A stretch of DNA of 64,000 nucleotides from Loripinus fragilis (GCA_964019695.1 OZ026530.1:30982690-31046689), one strand, 5' to 3'; numbered from the stretch's first letter, positions 47,401-57,263 are shown. The notes: generated by a model from the sequence alone, not told the origin. Numbers and translations: made by a program.

Positions 47401-47606
47401 GAGCTACTAAGATCAACGTGAAAATATCAGAATGGCCCTTCTGTGGCAACAGTTCTTGCAAATATGATGGTATCTTTGAAGTAGGAGATTATTTAGATTT
47501 TAAATTTGCTGTAATAGGATCAAGGGTGGCAGTAAAGGAAGAAACTGGTGTAAACAGTGGTTTGAAATTTGACGTTGGAAGTGGGAAAATTGTCCTTTCA
47601 GAAAAG
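47401..47606 (+). CDS. Host gene exon D (internal)
   Basis: The acceptor is CTCAATATTTCAG and the donor AAAAG/GTATAG. The exon opens with GA (completing Gly with exon C's G) and reads 68 codons, including ATKINVKISEWPFCG, SCKYDGIFEVGDYLDFKFAV and GLKFDVGSGKIVLSEK. It ends in phase 0, exactly as needed by the terminal exon. The WPFC...C pair and beta-strand-like pattern suggest an extracellular domain. The pattern from exon C to the end reminds me of the C-terminal region of coral skeletal aspartic-acid-rich proteins, but that is memory, not a search, and should be held loosely. Confidence 0.75.
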
Positions 47607-48536
47607 GTATAGTAGATAGAGTTTATTATTAAGGAGGTTCCAATAAGCACGCGTTAATGATTTAATGTTACTCTTATATGTAATATTTAAGATTATGAGT
47701 AAACGTTTGGACAAAAATCACCTCACAGACCTTAAAATATTATTTGAATTTCAAACAAGTAAAAACTTAGCGTTTTTCGTGAGGCAACAATACACAAAAG
47801 TCATACATATAACGAAAAAGCCAGAAATAAATACTTTTGCAAGTTATACACCATTAACGAGACCACGAAAAAAGGAAAACAATAATATGTGTTTAATCAA
47901 TTTATTTAGCTATTTAACATTTTCATTTTATACTGAATAAATATAACATTACGTAACTTGAGCGACAAAACATTTTACATATTACCAAAGAAGGATTAGC
48001 TTTCTAGCCTGTACATGTATGTCCTGTTTTCACCAAACCCTCTAAAAGGAGTAAATGTACCGTTTAATAATCTAGAGAAGCTTTGGTGTATAGTTGTGAC
48101 TGTAGTCTAACATATAAAGTGTACCAGACCCATTCCTATTTACTGATTCATATCAGTAGAAATATGGTGTCATCTCAGTGTAACATCATTGGCGCATCAG
48201 TAACACTAAGGCGACTGAAAGAGGTATTTGGCAACACATCAGTTCTGATATCATTAGATAAATGCATACATTATGCATTTAAATGAATAACTGCATCACT
48301 AGTTCAATGTGGTAACTGTACAACCAATTAGTTCTTTAACAAAGCCTTATCTCATAAACACAAATAATTTCAAAGTATGCATTATTTCTGTTCTGCGTGA
48401 GTCCTTTCCCAGCAAAGAAGTGGACTAGGATGGCATTCAATTAAACAAGTATGTAAAACAACCTTTGTCTTTAAAAAACAGAACACTAAAACAGCGTATG
48501 CATTCAATTGTTTTAGTTATTGCCAAACCCTTTATG

Positions 48537-50045
48537 CAATGTGTTTATTGCATTTCTACTTACAGATTCAAGTTGTTGAAATGGAAACCTTCTCTTCGAT
48601 GCCAACTGGATATCCCAGCCATATAAGTATTGGTTCAAACGACGTCTTTGGTCAATGTGTTTATTGCATTTCTACTAACAGATTCAAGTTGATGAAATAG
48701 AAACCTTCACTATGATGCCAACTGGATTTCCCAGTCATATAAGTATTGGTTTAAAAGACGTCTTTGGTCAATGTGTTTATTGCATTTCTACTTACAGATT
48801 CAAGTTGATGAAATGGACACCTTCTCTTCGATGCCAACTGGATATCCAAGTCATATAAGTAATGGTTCAAAAGACGTCTTTGGTCAATGTGTTTATTGTA
48901 TTTCTACTTACAGATTCAAGTTGATGAAATGGAAACCTTCTGTTCGATGCCCACTGGATATCCCAGTCATATAAGTATTGGTTGGAAAGACGTCTTTGGC
49001 CAATGTGTTTATTGAATTTCTACATACAGATTAAAGTTTATGAAATGGAAATCTTCTCTTCGATGCCAACTGGATATCCCAGTCATATAAGTATTGGTTC
49101 AAAAGACGTCTTTGGCCAATGTGTTTATTGCATTTCTACTTACAGATTCAAGTTGATGAAATGGACACCTTCTCTTCGATGTCAACTGAATATCCAAGTC
49201 ATATAAGTATTGGTTCAAAAGACGTCTTTGGTCAATATGTTTATTGCATTTCTACTTACAGATTCAAGTTGTTGAAATAGAAACCTTCTCTTCGATGCCA
49301 ACTGTATATCCAAATCATATAAGTATTGGTTCAAAAGACGTCTTTGGCCAATGTGTTTGTTGAATTTCTACTTACAGATTAAAGATTATGAAATGGAAAT
49401 CTTCTCTTCGATGCCAACTGGATATCCCAGTCATATAAGTATTGGTTCAAAAGATGTCTTTGGTCAATGTGTTTATTGCATTTCTACTTACAGATTCAAG
49501 TTGATGAAATGGACACCTTCTCTTCGATGTCAACTGTTTATCCAAATCATATAAGTATTGGTTCAAAAGATGTCTTTGGTCAATGTGTTTATTGCATTTC
49601 TACTTACAGATTCAAGTTGATGAAATGGACACCTTCTCTTCGATGCCAACTGTTTATCCAAATCATATAAGTATTGGTTCAAAAGACGTCTTTGGTCAAT
49701 GTGTTTATTGTATTTCTACTTACAGATTCAAGTTGTCGAAATGGACACCATCTCATCAATGCCAACTGTATATCCAAGTCATATAAGTGTTGGTTTAAAA
49801 GACGTCTTTGGTCAATGTGTTTATTGCATTTCTACTTACAGATTCAAGTTGATGAAATGGACACCTTCTCTTCGATGCCAACTGTATATCCAAATCATAT
49901 AAGTATTGTTTCAAAAGACGTCTTTGGTCAATGTGTTTATTGCATTTATACTTACAGATTCAAGTTGATGAAATGGACACCTTCTCATCGATGCCAACTG
50001 GATATCCCAGCCATATAAGTATTGGTTCAAAAGACGTCTTTGGTC
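48537..50045 (+). repeat. 13 exact-length 116-bp tandem copies of a splice acceptor plus exon start
   Basis: The unit has 29 intron-type bases ending TTTCTACTTACAG, then 87 exon bases (ATTCAAGTTGATGAAATGG ... GACGTCTTTGGTC). Exon-type starts fall at 48566, 48682, 48798, 48914, 49030, 49146, 49262, 49378, 49494, 49610, 49726, 49842 and 49958, always 116 apart with no indels. Only substitutions separate the copies. The last copy runs on into the unique end of the exon. The 67-residue ORFs over the array are readings through successive copies in shifting frames, because 116 is not a multiple of three. Confidence 0.95.
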
Positions 50046-50128
50046 TCAGATTCCCGCAATTTGCATCCTCTGGTGTTTATGATCCAACAGTTCGTCTACA
50101 TTTCGGTGTTACTGGGACTTTAGTTTGA
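49958..50128 (+). CDS. Host gene terminal exon E
   Basis: From the 13th acceptor (ATACTTACAG) the frame reads 56 codons, IQVDEMDTFSSMPTGYPSHI, then SKDVFGLRFPQFASSG, VYDPTVRLHFG and TGA. It joins exon D in phase 0. Only this copy of the repeated acceptor leads to the unique end. Splicing to any of the 12 upstream copies would give the same first 29 residues and then a different short tail, starting QCVYC and ending at a stop inside the next unit. Confidence 0.75.
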   Translation: MQVDEMDTFSSMPTGYPSHISIGSKDVFGLRFPQFASSGVYDPTVRLHFGVTGTLV

Positions 50129-50626
50129 TGAAAAAATGGTTAGCGACCTGTTACGTTTCAAAATATGTTTGGATTTAAATAATTTCCGGAATTTCCTATT
50201 TTTCTTTTCGTATGATACTTATTCAGTACAGTAATCTTCTTGATACAATATATTTGAGCTACGAAATAAGATTTCCAAAACTACGGTATGTACAACCTGC
50301 AAAGCCTCGGATCAGCCTGTGCAAACGTGCAGTCTGATCAGAGCCTTGACTAGTGGCTTGAATATTCTAGGAGTGTTAAGCTACTGACAGAACATCATTT
50401 GGAGTTTCTAAGCCTAAAATGAGGCTGCACAGGCTCGTCTGAGTATACACTTGTCAAAATGCCATATTGTTGGAAATCACGTGTCACGGCTCATTTTTGG
50501 ATGCAAAAAGGTGATGAGAACAGAAAGCTTATAAAGTGACAAACTGATGCCAGCGCCAACTGTTTGCAAATGTATGTTCCGATAATTGTTTATAAATAAA
50601 GCAGAGCATAATATATAGAGAATACT
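50129..50626 (+). other. Probable 3' UTR with MITE copy and AATAAA
   Basis: Downstream of the stop lies an inverted, left-truncated copy of the 46688/61729 MITE (50287-50492). AATAAA at 50595-50600 is a plausible polyadenylation signal. A second gene is not evident. Confidence 0.45.
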
Positions 50627-50771
50627 AGGTGAGTGGCTTTTGATATCAAGTTAACCAGGTAAGGCTTTGAGAACACTTGTTGACATCGCGAGGCTTACCG
50701 AGCGATTCAACATGCGTTCTCAAAGCCGAGCCTGGTAAACTTGATATCAAAAGTCGCGAGCCTGGTATTCT
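50627..50771. mobile_element. 145-bp fold-back element
   Basis: CTTTTGATATCAAGTT, ACCAGG and GGCTTTGAGAAC on the left pair with GTTCTCAAAGCC, GCCTGGT and AACTTGATATCAAAAG on the right. The outer AATACTAGG pairs with CCTGGTATT. Confidence 0.75.
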
Positions 50772-51717
50772 ATTAATCAGTTTAGCTATTGTTGAACACT
50801 CTTCAAACTAGCGATTATGGCGTAATCTTTTATTTTTGTATTGATTCAGCCTCATTAGCGACGTCATTCAAAAAGTGCAACGTCATCATGACCTGATAAA
50901 GGTAACATGCCGTGAGATAGGAAACATTTATTAGGTTATGTTGAAACAACTCAGTTAATATTAGGGGTGACTGATAAACAAAAAAGTCACCCTGATATGA
51001 TCCTCTTTTATCTGTTCTCAGTCATGACATTCATCATAATTGACAGAAAACGAAAATGGCAAAATGTGAACAAAAATATCTTATGTCATGATGTATAAGT
51101 AAGGATAAAAAGGAAAAAAAATCGCTTTTTATGAAGGTAGAGGCATGTTGTGAAGAAAAGGTATGAGGTCCCATTTATAGAAATGCAGGTATGCTGAATC
51201 CAAAGACGAATGTTGGCAAGCTGAAATGGCGTCGTGACCATCTAACTTGCATATTTCTAAGATGGCTGCCAAATTGAAGAAAACGTTCAAACTCTGTAGT
51301 AGTGCACGGTAAGGATAACAAGCTAGAACCATTTTCTTATAACTGGACGCGGTTCTTTACTGACATAGATCTATGTAATTAGAATTAAATGGCAATCAAG
51401 AGATAATCAGAGAGACACGTTTGTAATCGATTGCTTCCAAGTTAGTCAACGTTTTGTCCTGTTTGTGTGTGTGCATATTATCTATTTGTAAAATGAGAAC
51501 TTTAAATCATGCATCACTAGATGATGCCACTTTTTTGCATATAACCAATATGGCAATTTAAACAATTTTATAAGCTTCAGGGGAGGTGTAATGGAATTCA
51601 AATGAATGGGAGTCTGTACTTATAATTGTTATCAACATCAAATCAAACACTATTAAACTTGATACCCAAATTGGAGTTTTATCGGGTTCTTATATCCTAT
51701 CAACTTGGGTTTTTTTT
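50772..51717. other. Intergenic, nothing recognised
   Basis: AT-rich. The minus ORF at 51129-51332 has no supporting motif. Confidence 0.45.
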
Positions 51718-51910
51718 AATTTCCAATAATGTTTAAAGGAAAAGCTTCTCCACATAAATCACATTTGTATAGTTTCTCTACAGTTTGTTTTCTCTGGTGA
51801 TATGACAAATAATGTTTTAAAGAGAAGGCCTTGTCCCAAATACCTCATTTGTAGTTTTGTTCTTCCAGTATATATTCTCTAGTAATCTGTCAAATGGTGT
51901 TTTAAAGTAA
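51718..51910 (-). pseudogene. C2H2 zinc-finger relic, left part
   Basis: Minus-strand pieces in different frames read YKCDLCGEAFPL and RIYTGR-type linkers of tandem C2H2 fingers, with stops. It continues at 55276-55610 beyond the inserted Penelope-like element. The left piece breaks off after TTTTAAAGTAA, and the right piece resumes a few bases further along the same finger unit. Confidence 0.65.
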
Positions 51911-51939
51911 GTAAAGCTGATGTTATTTATGTTTTATCT

Positions 51940-51942
51940 TGA
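51940..51942 (+). other. In-frame TGA at first zinc-ligand Cys of GIY-YIG
   Basis: TGA follows VIYVLS and precedes EEKDCGMQYVG. Penelope-like endonucleases normally have Cys here (Y-L-x-C), the first ligand of the CCHH set. It is a candidate selenocysteine codon; the alternative is a chance Cys-to-stop mutation. Confidence 0.55.
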
Positions 51943-52806
51943 GAAGAGAAAGATTGTGGCATGCAATATGTTGGCCAAACTTGTAGATTTCTAAAAACTA
52001 GATTTTCTGAGCACTATCGTCGAACAAAAAAGCCTCGCAAAAGTGATAATTTTCTTTATAGGCATTTCAAACAAACTAATCACTCTACTAGCAGTATTTC
52101 TATTCAGCCTGTTGAAAAGATAATATATGGTGATAATTCCACTAAAAGATATAGAAATATTCTTAGGCATGAATTAGAATTAAAATGGATAAAATTATTA
52201 CAAACACCACATCCACTTGGTTTTAATGATAATATTTACCATGAGGGTAACATTTCTAGATTACCTGATTTTGATGTTTTTTCTCTTTTAGATATCCGTA
52301 AACACAATAACCGATCTCATGGTAAACGCTAAAATGGAAATTTAAAACGCAAAAATAAACATGTTTTAACTCTTTCAGAATTAAGTATCATCTTAAAACA
52401 TTCTGGCCGACATATAGCCCTTTCACGTTTAGTAACTCTTTCTATATCTTCACTTCCTACTTTGGATATTGAGGCTAATAAATTTTATGATAGAGCTCAT
52501 CAACTTTATGATGCAGCAATTCTTACCCGGTGTTACACTCAACATGCTCTTCGGCCATATATAGATTCCGAAATTAATCAAATTAGGCATTTTATCAAAA
52601 TTCAATTTGTCAACAAGGGGATTGAATTCATTAACTTACCCAGTATATTTAAAGATAAATCTGTTATCTCCTCCATTCCTACTTATTTTGAAAATAAGGA
52701 ATCCCCTATCATTTGTTATAAGTATAATAAACCTATTCGTAGTACTGTTTTTAACTATAACAAATTAGTAAAAGAACTTGATATTGAAAATTCTATTCCT
52801 GACTCT

Positions 52807-52809
52807 TGA
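52807..52809 (+). other. In-frame TGA at first Cys of the CxC motif
   Basis: The reading is S-TGA-D-C-K-D-S. Family members have C-x-C at this point, just before the conserved PTGHIVTGDL. U-x-C in place of C-x-C is the classic pattern for selenocysteine replacing cysteine. Confidence 0.6.
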
Positions 52810-52978
52810 GATTGTAAGGACTCTAAGTATTGCTATCAACCCACTGGTCATATAGTCACAGGGGATTTAAAAATCATAACTGATTCAAGAATTCGTTCTA
52901 TTATATGTAAGGGACCTAAATATAGGTTTCCTGTGCCAATAGACTTCAAATCATGTCGTGAGGAAATTGCAGGAGCCA

Positions 52979-53219
52979 GAATTTTGTAATCGCTGGTGTA
53001 AACGAGAGCATGTTGAGTCTAATGCCTTAAATAGTTGGAAACTAAATATTTTTTAAAATTATTGATGGTAGAATTTCATTTTATTGCAACAATTTAGATC
53101 TTCTACCACCTAAACCTAAATTCACTTTTAGACACTTGAAGAAAGGGATCCAGGAATTCCATAGGAAGTTTGGTTTGGCCCCCGCAGATAAGGCTGCTAA
53201 CAATGTTGTGGTCGTTTGA
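52979..53219 (+). pseudogene. Naiad ORF, RT N-terminal region with two single-base shifts
   Basis: From 52979 the frame reads EFCNRWCKREHVESNALNSW to 53053. A surplus T in the run at 53049-53054 shifts it again. From 53055 it reads KIIDGRISFY, PPKPKFTFRHLKKGIQEFH and PADKAANNVVVV, up to TGA at 53217. These two indels are ordinary decay. Confidence 0.75.
53217..53219 (+). other. In-frame TGA at conserved Cys after NNVVVV
   Basis: TGA follows ADKAANNVVVV and precedes KRYYINTL, in the same frame as the RT. Related proteins as I remember them have Cys here (V-x-V-C-K). It is the third TGA at a Cys position. A Trp or Cys to stop mutation is the alternative. Confidence 0.5.
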
Positions 53220-54716
53220 AAAAGATACTATATTAACACCCTAAAGCAAGAACTTAGCACTGCAAAAACATATGAGCATAACAGGCTTGATGAGACATCT
53301 ATCGTTGAGAGGCATCGATGCCATATGGCAGCTAAGTTTGGGTTGTTTGTTGATGAGGACCATAGCAAGCTTCCTACGTTATACTGGTTACCTAAACTTC
53401 ATAAACGGCCCTATAAGTCACGTTTTATTGCTAATTCTAGTGCATGTACAACTACTGAGTTGTCTATTCTTTTGACTTCTTGTCTCACTGCAATTAAAAA
53501 CCATGTCATTAAATATTGCACAACAGTTTATGAAAGAAATGGTAAAAATTTATTTTGGTCTATTAAAAATTCAGGTGAAATTCTTAATAAATTGAAATCT
53601 AGAGGTTTTCTAGCATCTGGTTTGTCTACATATGATTTCTCTACTCTCTATGCTACATTGCCTCATAATCTAATAAAAGAAAAACTAACAGAATTAATTG
53701 AACAAACATTTAACAGAGAGGGCTCACTTTATTTGGCCTGTAATGATAAAAATGCCTTTTTTACTTCTGAACAACCCAAACGATATAAATTGTGGTCATG
53801 TCAGAAAATGTGTGATGCGCTCCATTATCTTTTGGACAATATATTTATAAGATTTGGCTCAAAATTATATAGACAAATTGTCGGTATTCCAATGGGTACT
53901 AATTGTGCTCCTCTTGTTGCAGATTTGTTTTTGTTTTGTTATGAGAGAGACTTTATGTTATCTCTGTCAGACAATAATCAATCTGATGTTATTGAAGCTT
54001 TTAACTCTACCTCCAGATATTTAGATGACTTACTTAATATTGATAATCCTTATTTTAAACAAATGGTAGGTCAGATATATCCCACTGAACTTCAGTTAAA
54101 TAAGGCGAATTCTTCTGATACTGAAGCTCTGTTTTTGGACTTGAACTTGTCAATAACAAATGGCATAGTTTCTTCTAAAATTTATGATAAACGGGATGAT
54201 TTTAATTTTGAAATAGTAAATTTCCCATTTCTTGATGGAGATGTTCCTCGCTCTCCTTCCTATGGTGTATATATTTCTCAGCTTATTCGTTTCGCTAGAG
54301 TATGTTCTAATGTTGATGACTTCAACAACAGAAACTTATTTTTAACTGCTAAATTTTTAAAACAAGGTTATAGATATCATAAAATTCGAAAAACATTTTC
54401 TAAATTCTACCACAGACACTCAGAGTTAATTGTTAAATACAACATTGGGTTAAAAACTCTTCTGCAACAAGGCATATCAGAACCTATATTTTATGGAGAT
54501 TTAGTCTATAAATTCAAACGAATTGTTGGAAAACCTAATTTTAGTGATCAATTCAAAAAGATAGTTAAACGTTATATAAGGGTTGGATATAACTTGGATA
54601 TCATGCGACAATCTGCATGCCTAGTTGTAAACCCAATCACGGTTTATAGCTATGGTTTCCTTTTTAATTGCACGACGGTGGGTTGGGCCTCAGACTCTAT
54701 GACGGCTCTGACGTAA
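53220..54716 (+). pseudogene. Naiad reverse transcriptase domain, intact frame
   Basis: About 498 codons without a stop. Motifs in order: LPTLYWLPKLHK, YKSRFIANSSACTTTELS, a YDFSTLYATLPH block carrying the first catalytic Asp, an insertion-in-fingers-like segment with NAFFTSEQPKRYKLWSC, GIPMGTNCAPLVADLF, the catalytic RYLDDLLNID (YLDD at 54018-54029), KIYDKRDDFNFEIVNFPF and YGVYISQLIRFARVC. It ends DSMTALT and TAA at 54714. The thumb and C-terminal part are typical of Penelope-like RTs, relatives of telomerase. Because the upstream frame is broken it is listed as part of a pseudogene, although this domain itself looks complete. Its last codons overlap the SECIS-like hairpin. Confidence 0.88.
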
Positions 54717-54769
54717 AGCTTTAATCGGTGGGTTGGGGCCTGATGCTTATCTGTAGCTGGACCCACCGT
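54675..54769 (+). promoter_or_regulatory. SECIS-like hairpin at the 3' end of the Naiad ORF
   Basis: Basal stem ACGGTGGGT (54675-54683) pairs perfectly with ACCCACCGT (54761-54769). CAGA (54691) pairs with TCTG (54750). After an internal loop comes the core ATGA (54699-54702) opposite TGAT (54741-54744), able to form the non-Watson-Crick quartet. Stem GGCTCTGAC (54704-54712) pairs with GTTGGGGCC (54732-54740), counting G-T pairs. AA in the apical loop lies 12 bases after ATGA. This is the eukaryotic SECIS layout, which directs UGA to be read as selenocysteine. Caveat: the TAA stop at 54714 falls inside it. Pairing was done by eye. Confidence 0.6.
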
Positions 54770-55275
54770 AGCTCAACTTGAGGTTTTCTTTAGCTCTGAC
54801 TATCTGTGAGTCATGAGCCCTTTTCTTTGTTTCATCATGGTGTAGTAATTTGATTAGAGTGTTTTTCCATGATGATACATTGCATTAGTTAGATGGCCTC
54901 CATGCGAGCTGAACATTTTTTGTACTTCAACAACAGCAGAATCTAGGGCGAAGATTTGGTACCAATAAAATGCATTTAAGCCCCCCTGGTGGCTTAGGCT
55001 GTTGTCCGTTCTAAGGCGGTGGTTCTGTTGTTGTTGACTTTCTGTTTATTGTTGCTCCCATTGTGGGAGTCTGTAATTGTTCTATGTTTTGTTGTACGTT
55101 ACTTTATGTCCATTTTAGTATTGCAATCATCTTGATGGGGAAGAGAGAGCTGATTGCTTTGCTTAATTTGTCTTCCTGGTGTCTCGTGATGGTTGAGCGG
55201 CTCTTCCTCACGGTGCCACTGGGTTGTCTGCAGTTTGTGATTGTGGTATTTCCTGATCATACTCATTTACTATTT
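54717..55275 (+). other. Naiad 3' tail with a recurrent small ORF
   Basis: The untranslated tail contains GGTGGCTTAGGCTGTTGTCC, TTGTTTATTGTTGCTCCC and terminal CATACTCATTTACTATTTTT. Within it, 55063 onward gives about 70 codons (SMFCCTLLYVHFSIAIILMG-like, then LNLSSWCLVMVE), hydrophobic and Cys-rich. The same reading stays open in the copies at 60287 (+) and 43274 (-). Confidence 0.7.
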
Positions 55276-55610
55276 TTGTCACATGTATCATATTTGCGTA
55301 GTTTCTCTCCAATATATACTCTATTGTGATTAGGCCAATTATGTTTTAAAGAAAATGTTTTGTGACATGAATCACATCTCCATAGTTTCTCTCCAGTATA
55401 TATTCTCTCGTGATCTGTCCAAAGATGTTTTAAAGTAAAGGCTTTGTTACATGTGTCAATTTGTATAGTTTTCCTCCAGTATATATTCTCTCGTGATCTG
55501 GCCAATGGTGTTTGTAAAGGCTTTTGTCACGTGTATCATATTTGCATAGTTTCAGTATGTTTACTCTCATGATCTGTCAAATGCACAGGAGCTTGTCACA
55601 TTTTTAAAGA
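55276..55610 (-). pseudogene. C2H2 zinc-finger relic, right part
   Basis: Minus-strand reading of 80 residues (55505-55263) shows repeated fingers: TCNKAFTLKHLWTDHERIYTG and SCHKTFSLKHNWPNHNRVYI with GEK linkers. In both, the second zinc-binding His of the H-x3-H pair is Tyr and linker residues have drifted, so the fingers are probably non-functional. More degraded units continue to about 55610. It is the continuation of the tract at 51718-51910, split by the Penelope-like insertion. Confidence 0.75.
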
Positions 55611-57263
55611 AAAGGTAGGCGTGTGTCTGTAAATATAGACAAGGGCTGTAATTCTAGTTGTTTGGGTGCCCTGTTTGGCTCATCAAAACAGCGCAAAATC
55701 TCAACCTTATAAGCAAACTATAATAACCTTGCTTCAAGAGAAACTGGTCTGTCTAAAGATAACAAACATTTGTTCGTGCCCTGAATAAGTTCCATGAAAT
55801 AATCGAGAACATCTCGGATTTTAGTGACTGCCTGGTATTCGTTCGTTTGCACTTTCCTCTGGTGATCGTTAAAACACAGTTTAATCGCTTTGTTCCAACT
55901 TCCAACAAAGAGATGCCGCTAAAAGTGTTAAGTCCTGGTTTTCAATAACTTTTTTTCATGCAGTCGTTAAAATCTATTTATTCCAAATGAAAGTCAAGCT
56001 GCGACTTTTTTACAGAAATAACGCTGACCTTTTCTACCTGAGCGCCGTGTTTGCTCTGAAAATTTTATGTTCACTGATTTGTTAATAGAAATACGTCACA
56101 TAAAAGAGGCGAAAACCGTCGAAAAAATCTCCATATTCACGTGGTGTATTTTCAGAGTGCTTCAGTTTTATCACTGCACTCAAAAGACTGTATTACTTCC
56201 CCTGCATATAAAATTGAAAAATCAGCCCATGTCAATGATATCACAGGATCATAGTGCATGGGATGTTAGACTGGTTCTCTCCCCTACACTGGCTTTTGTA
56301 GGGACAGGCCATCAATAAATCAAACGGGCAGAAACCTGCCGGTCTCACGGAATGCCACGGAGCTAGCCTACAACTCGGAACCCGTTTAAAAGTTCTATAC
56401 AGGCTACAGGAAACAGCTTATGGGTTTTTCTATTAAATATCGCTTTATTTTTTTCCTTTCTATGACGTTTATCGAGAAGTGTAACGCTGCATTCAAACTT
56501 GTTATTGTGTTGGCATGGTTTTCGTGACGTCAACGTCACCGTTAACGTCGGGATATATGCTGGCGGAGGCAGTCATGTTTCTGTGGTTGTCTTGACAACT
56601 TTAAGGACATATGCTACTAAATATTTCCCATATTGAAATATTTTAAATACTTTGCATACAGTTTGTTTTATGTATGGGCTATCCATTTATGAAATAAAAA
56701 GGATATGTCACCGTGCTTATTTTTTCAGAATCTCATATTGAAGTTTACAGCATTTGACCAATTTTCTAGAAATATAAAATAATAACACTAGTCCTAATTA
56801 TCGAGCTAAAACGGTTGTAATCTTCAGCCAGCTTCTTTCTGTTAACTTAAATTACTGCCCATGACTTCAAACTTTTAAGAAAATGTGCATGTTTACTTGT
56901 TATCCCATGCTATGACAAGATACTGCATGATATATTTTGGCAATTCGTCAAAAAATGGAATTTGTTTTTTAGAATAAATCATGTATTAAAAAATCTGATA
57001 TTGAAAATCTTGAAAATTTATTTTTAATTCATGGACTATTATAATACCTTTCAGAAAAAAGAATAAAAATCTGGGGTCACCGAACTAATTCTCTTTCTAG
57101 AGGGCCAAATTTAACCCCACCCCCATAGGTTTCATGCGTAATTCAATATAAAAAGTTCGGGGATGACCATTTCGTTCGTTTTGATGATGCCATTTTACTA
57201 GTATATGAAGTAATTTAGCATTAAAATGTTAAAAAAGAAAGAAAAAACACATTGAACATATGT
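55611..57263. other. Intergenic, nothing firmly recognised
   Basis: AT-rich. Positions 56495-56560 (AACTTGTTATTGTGTTGGC, GACGTCAACGTCACCG) echo 17000-17065. The ORF at 56067-56318 has no supporting feature. Confidence 0.4.

Larger units (their letters stand above)
51913..52989 (+). pseudogene. Naiad ORF, endonuclease and linker part
   Basis: One continuous frame with stops. Residues read VIYVLS, TGA (51940), then CGMQYVGQT, RFLKTRFSEHYRR and YRHFKQTNH, which are the GIY-YIG core and the CCHH zinc-ligand set of Penelope endonucleases. TAA at 52330-52332 interrupts. The frame resumes at once as NGNLKRKNKHVLTLSELSII, through a helical linker to NSIPDS, TGA (52807), DCKDSKYCYQPTGHIVTGDL and KGPKYRFPVPIDF. 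The TGA-Asp-Cys stands where the family has Cys-x-Cys. After GCC at 52975-52977 the coding signal jumps to another frame; the old frame stops at 52987. The product would nick target DNA for target-primed reverse transcription. Confidence 0.85.
51911..55275 (+). mobile_element. Penelope-like element, Naiad-type permuted order, 5'-truncated
   Basis: GIY-YIG endonuclease sequence comes first (51913-52330), then a linker with a CxC-type motif (52807-52815), then a reverse transcriptase (53055-54716) and a 3' tail ending CATACTCATTTACTATTTTT. Canonical Penelope elements carry GIY-YIG after the RT. The N-terminal position plus CxC linker defines the Naiad/Chlamys clade (known family fact). It begins inside the endonuclease domain, so it is 5'-truncated. 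It sits within a zinc-finger relic with only a few bases lost. The frame is broken by one TAA and two single-base shifts. Three TGA codons are discussed separately. Confidence 0.88.

Noticed and set aside
48771..50018. Series of 67-residue ORFs
   Set aside because: They run across intron-type and exon-type halves of the 116-bp repeat in shifting frames. Only the 49958 frame leads to a complete exon.
48537..50045. CRISPR-like regular repeats
   Set aside because: Units are 116 bp with no unique spacers, carry splice signals, and lie in a eukaryotic gene.
51961..52809. Two separate small genes between 51961 and 52809
   Set aside because: They are one reading frame of the Penelope-like ORF interrupted by TAA; upstream and downstream homology is continuous.
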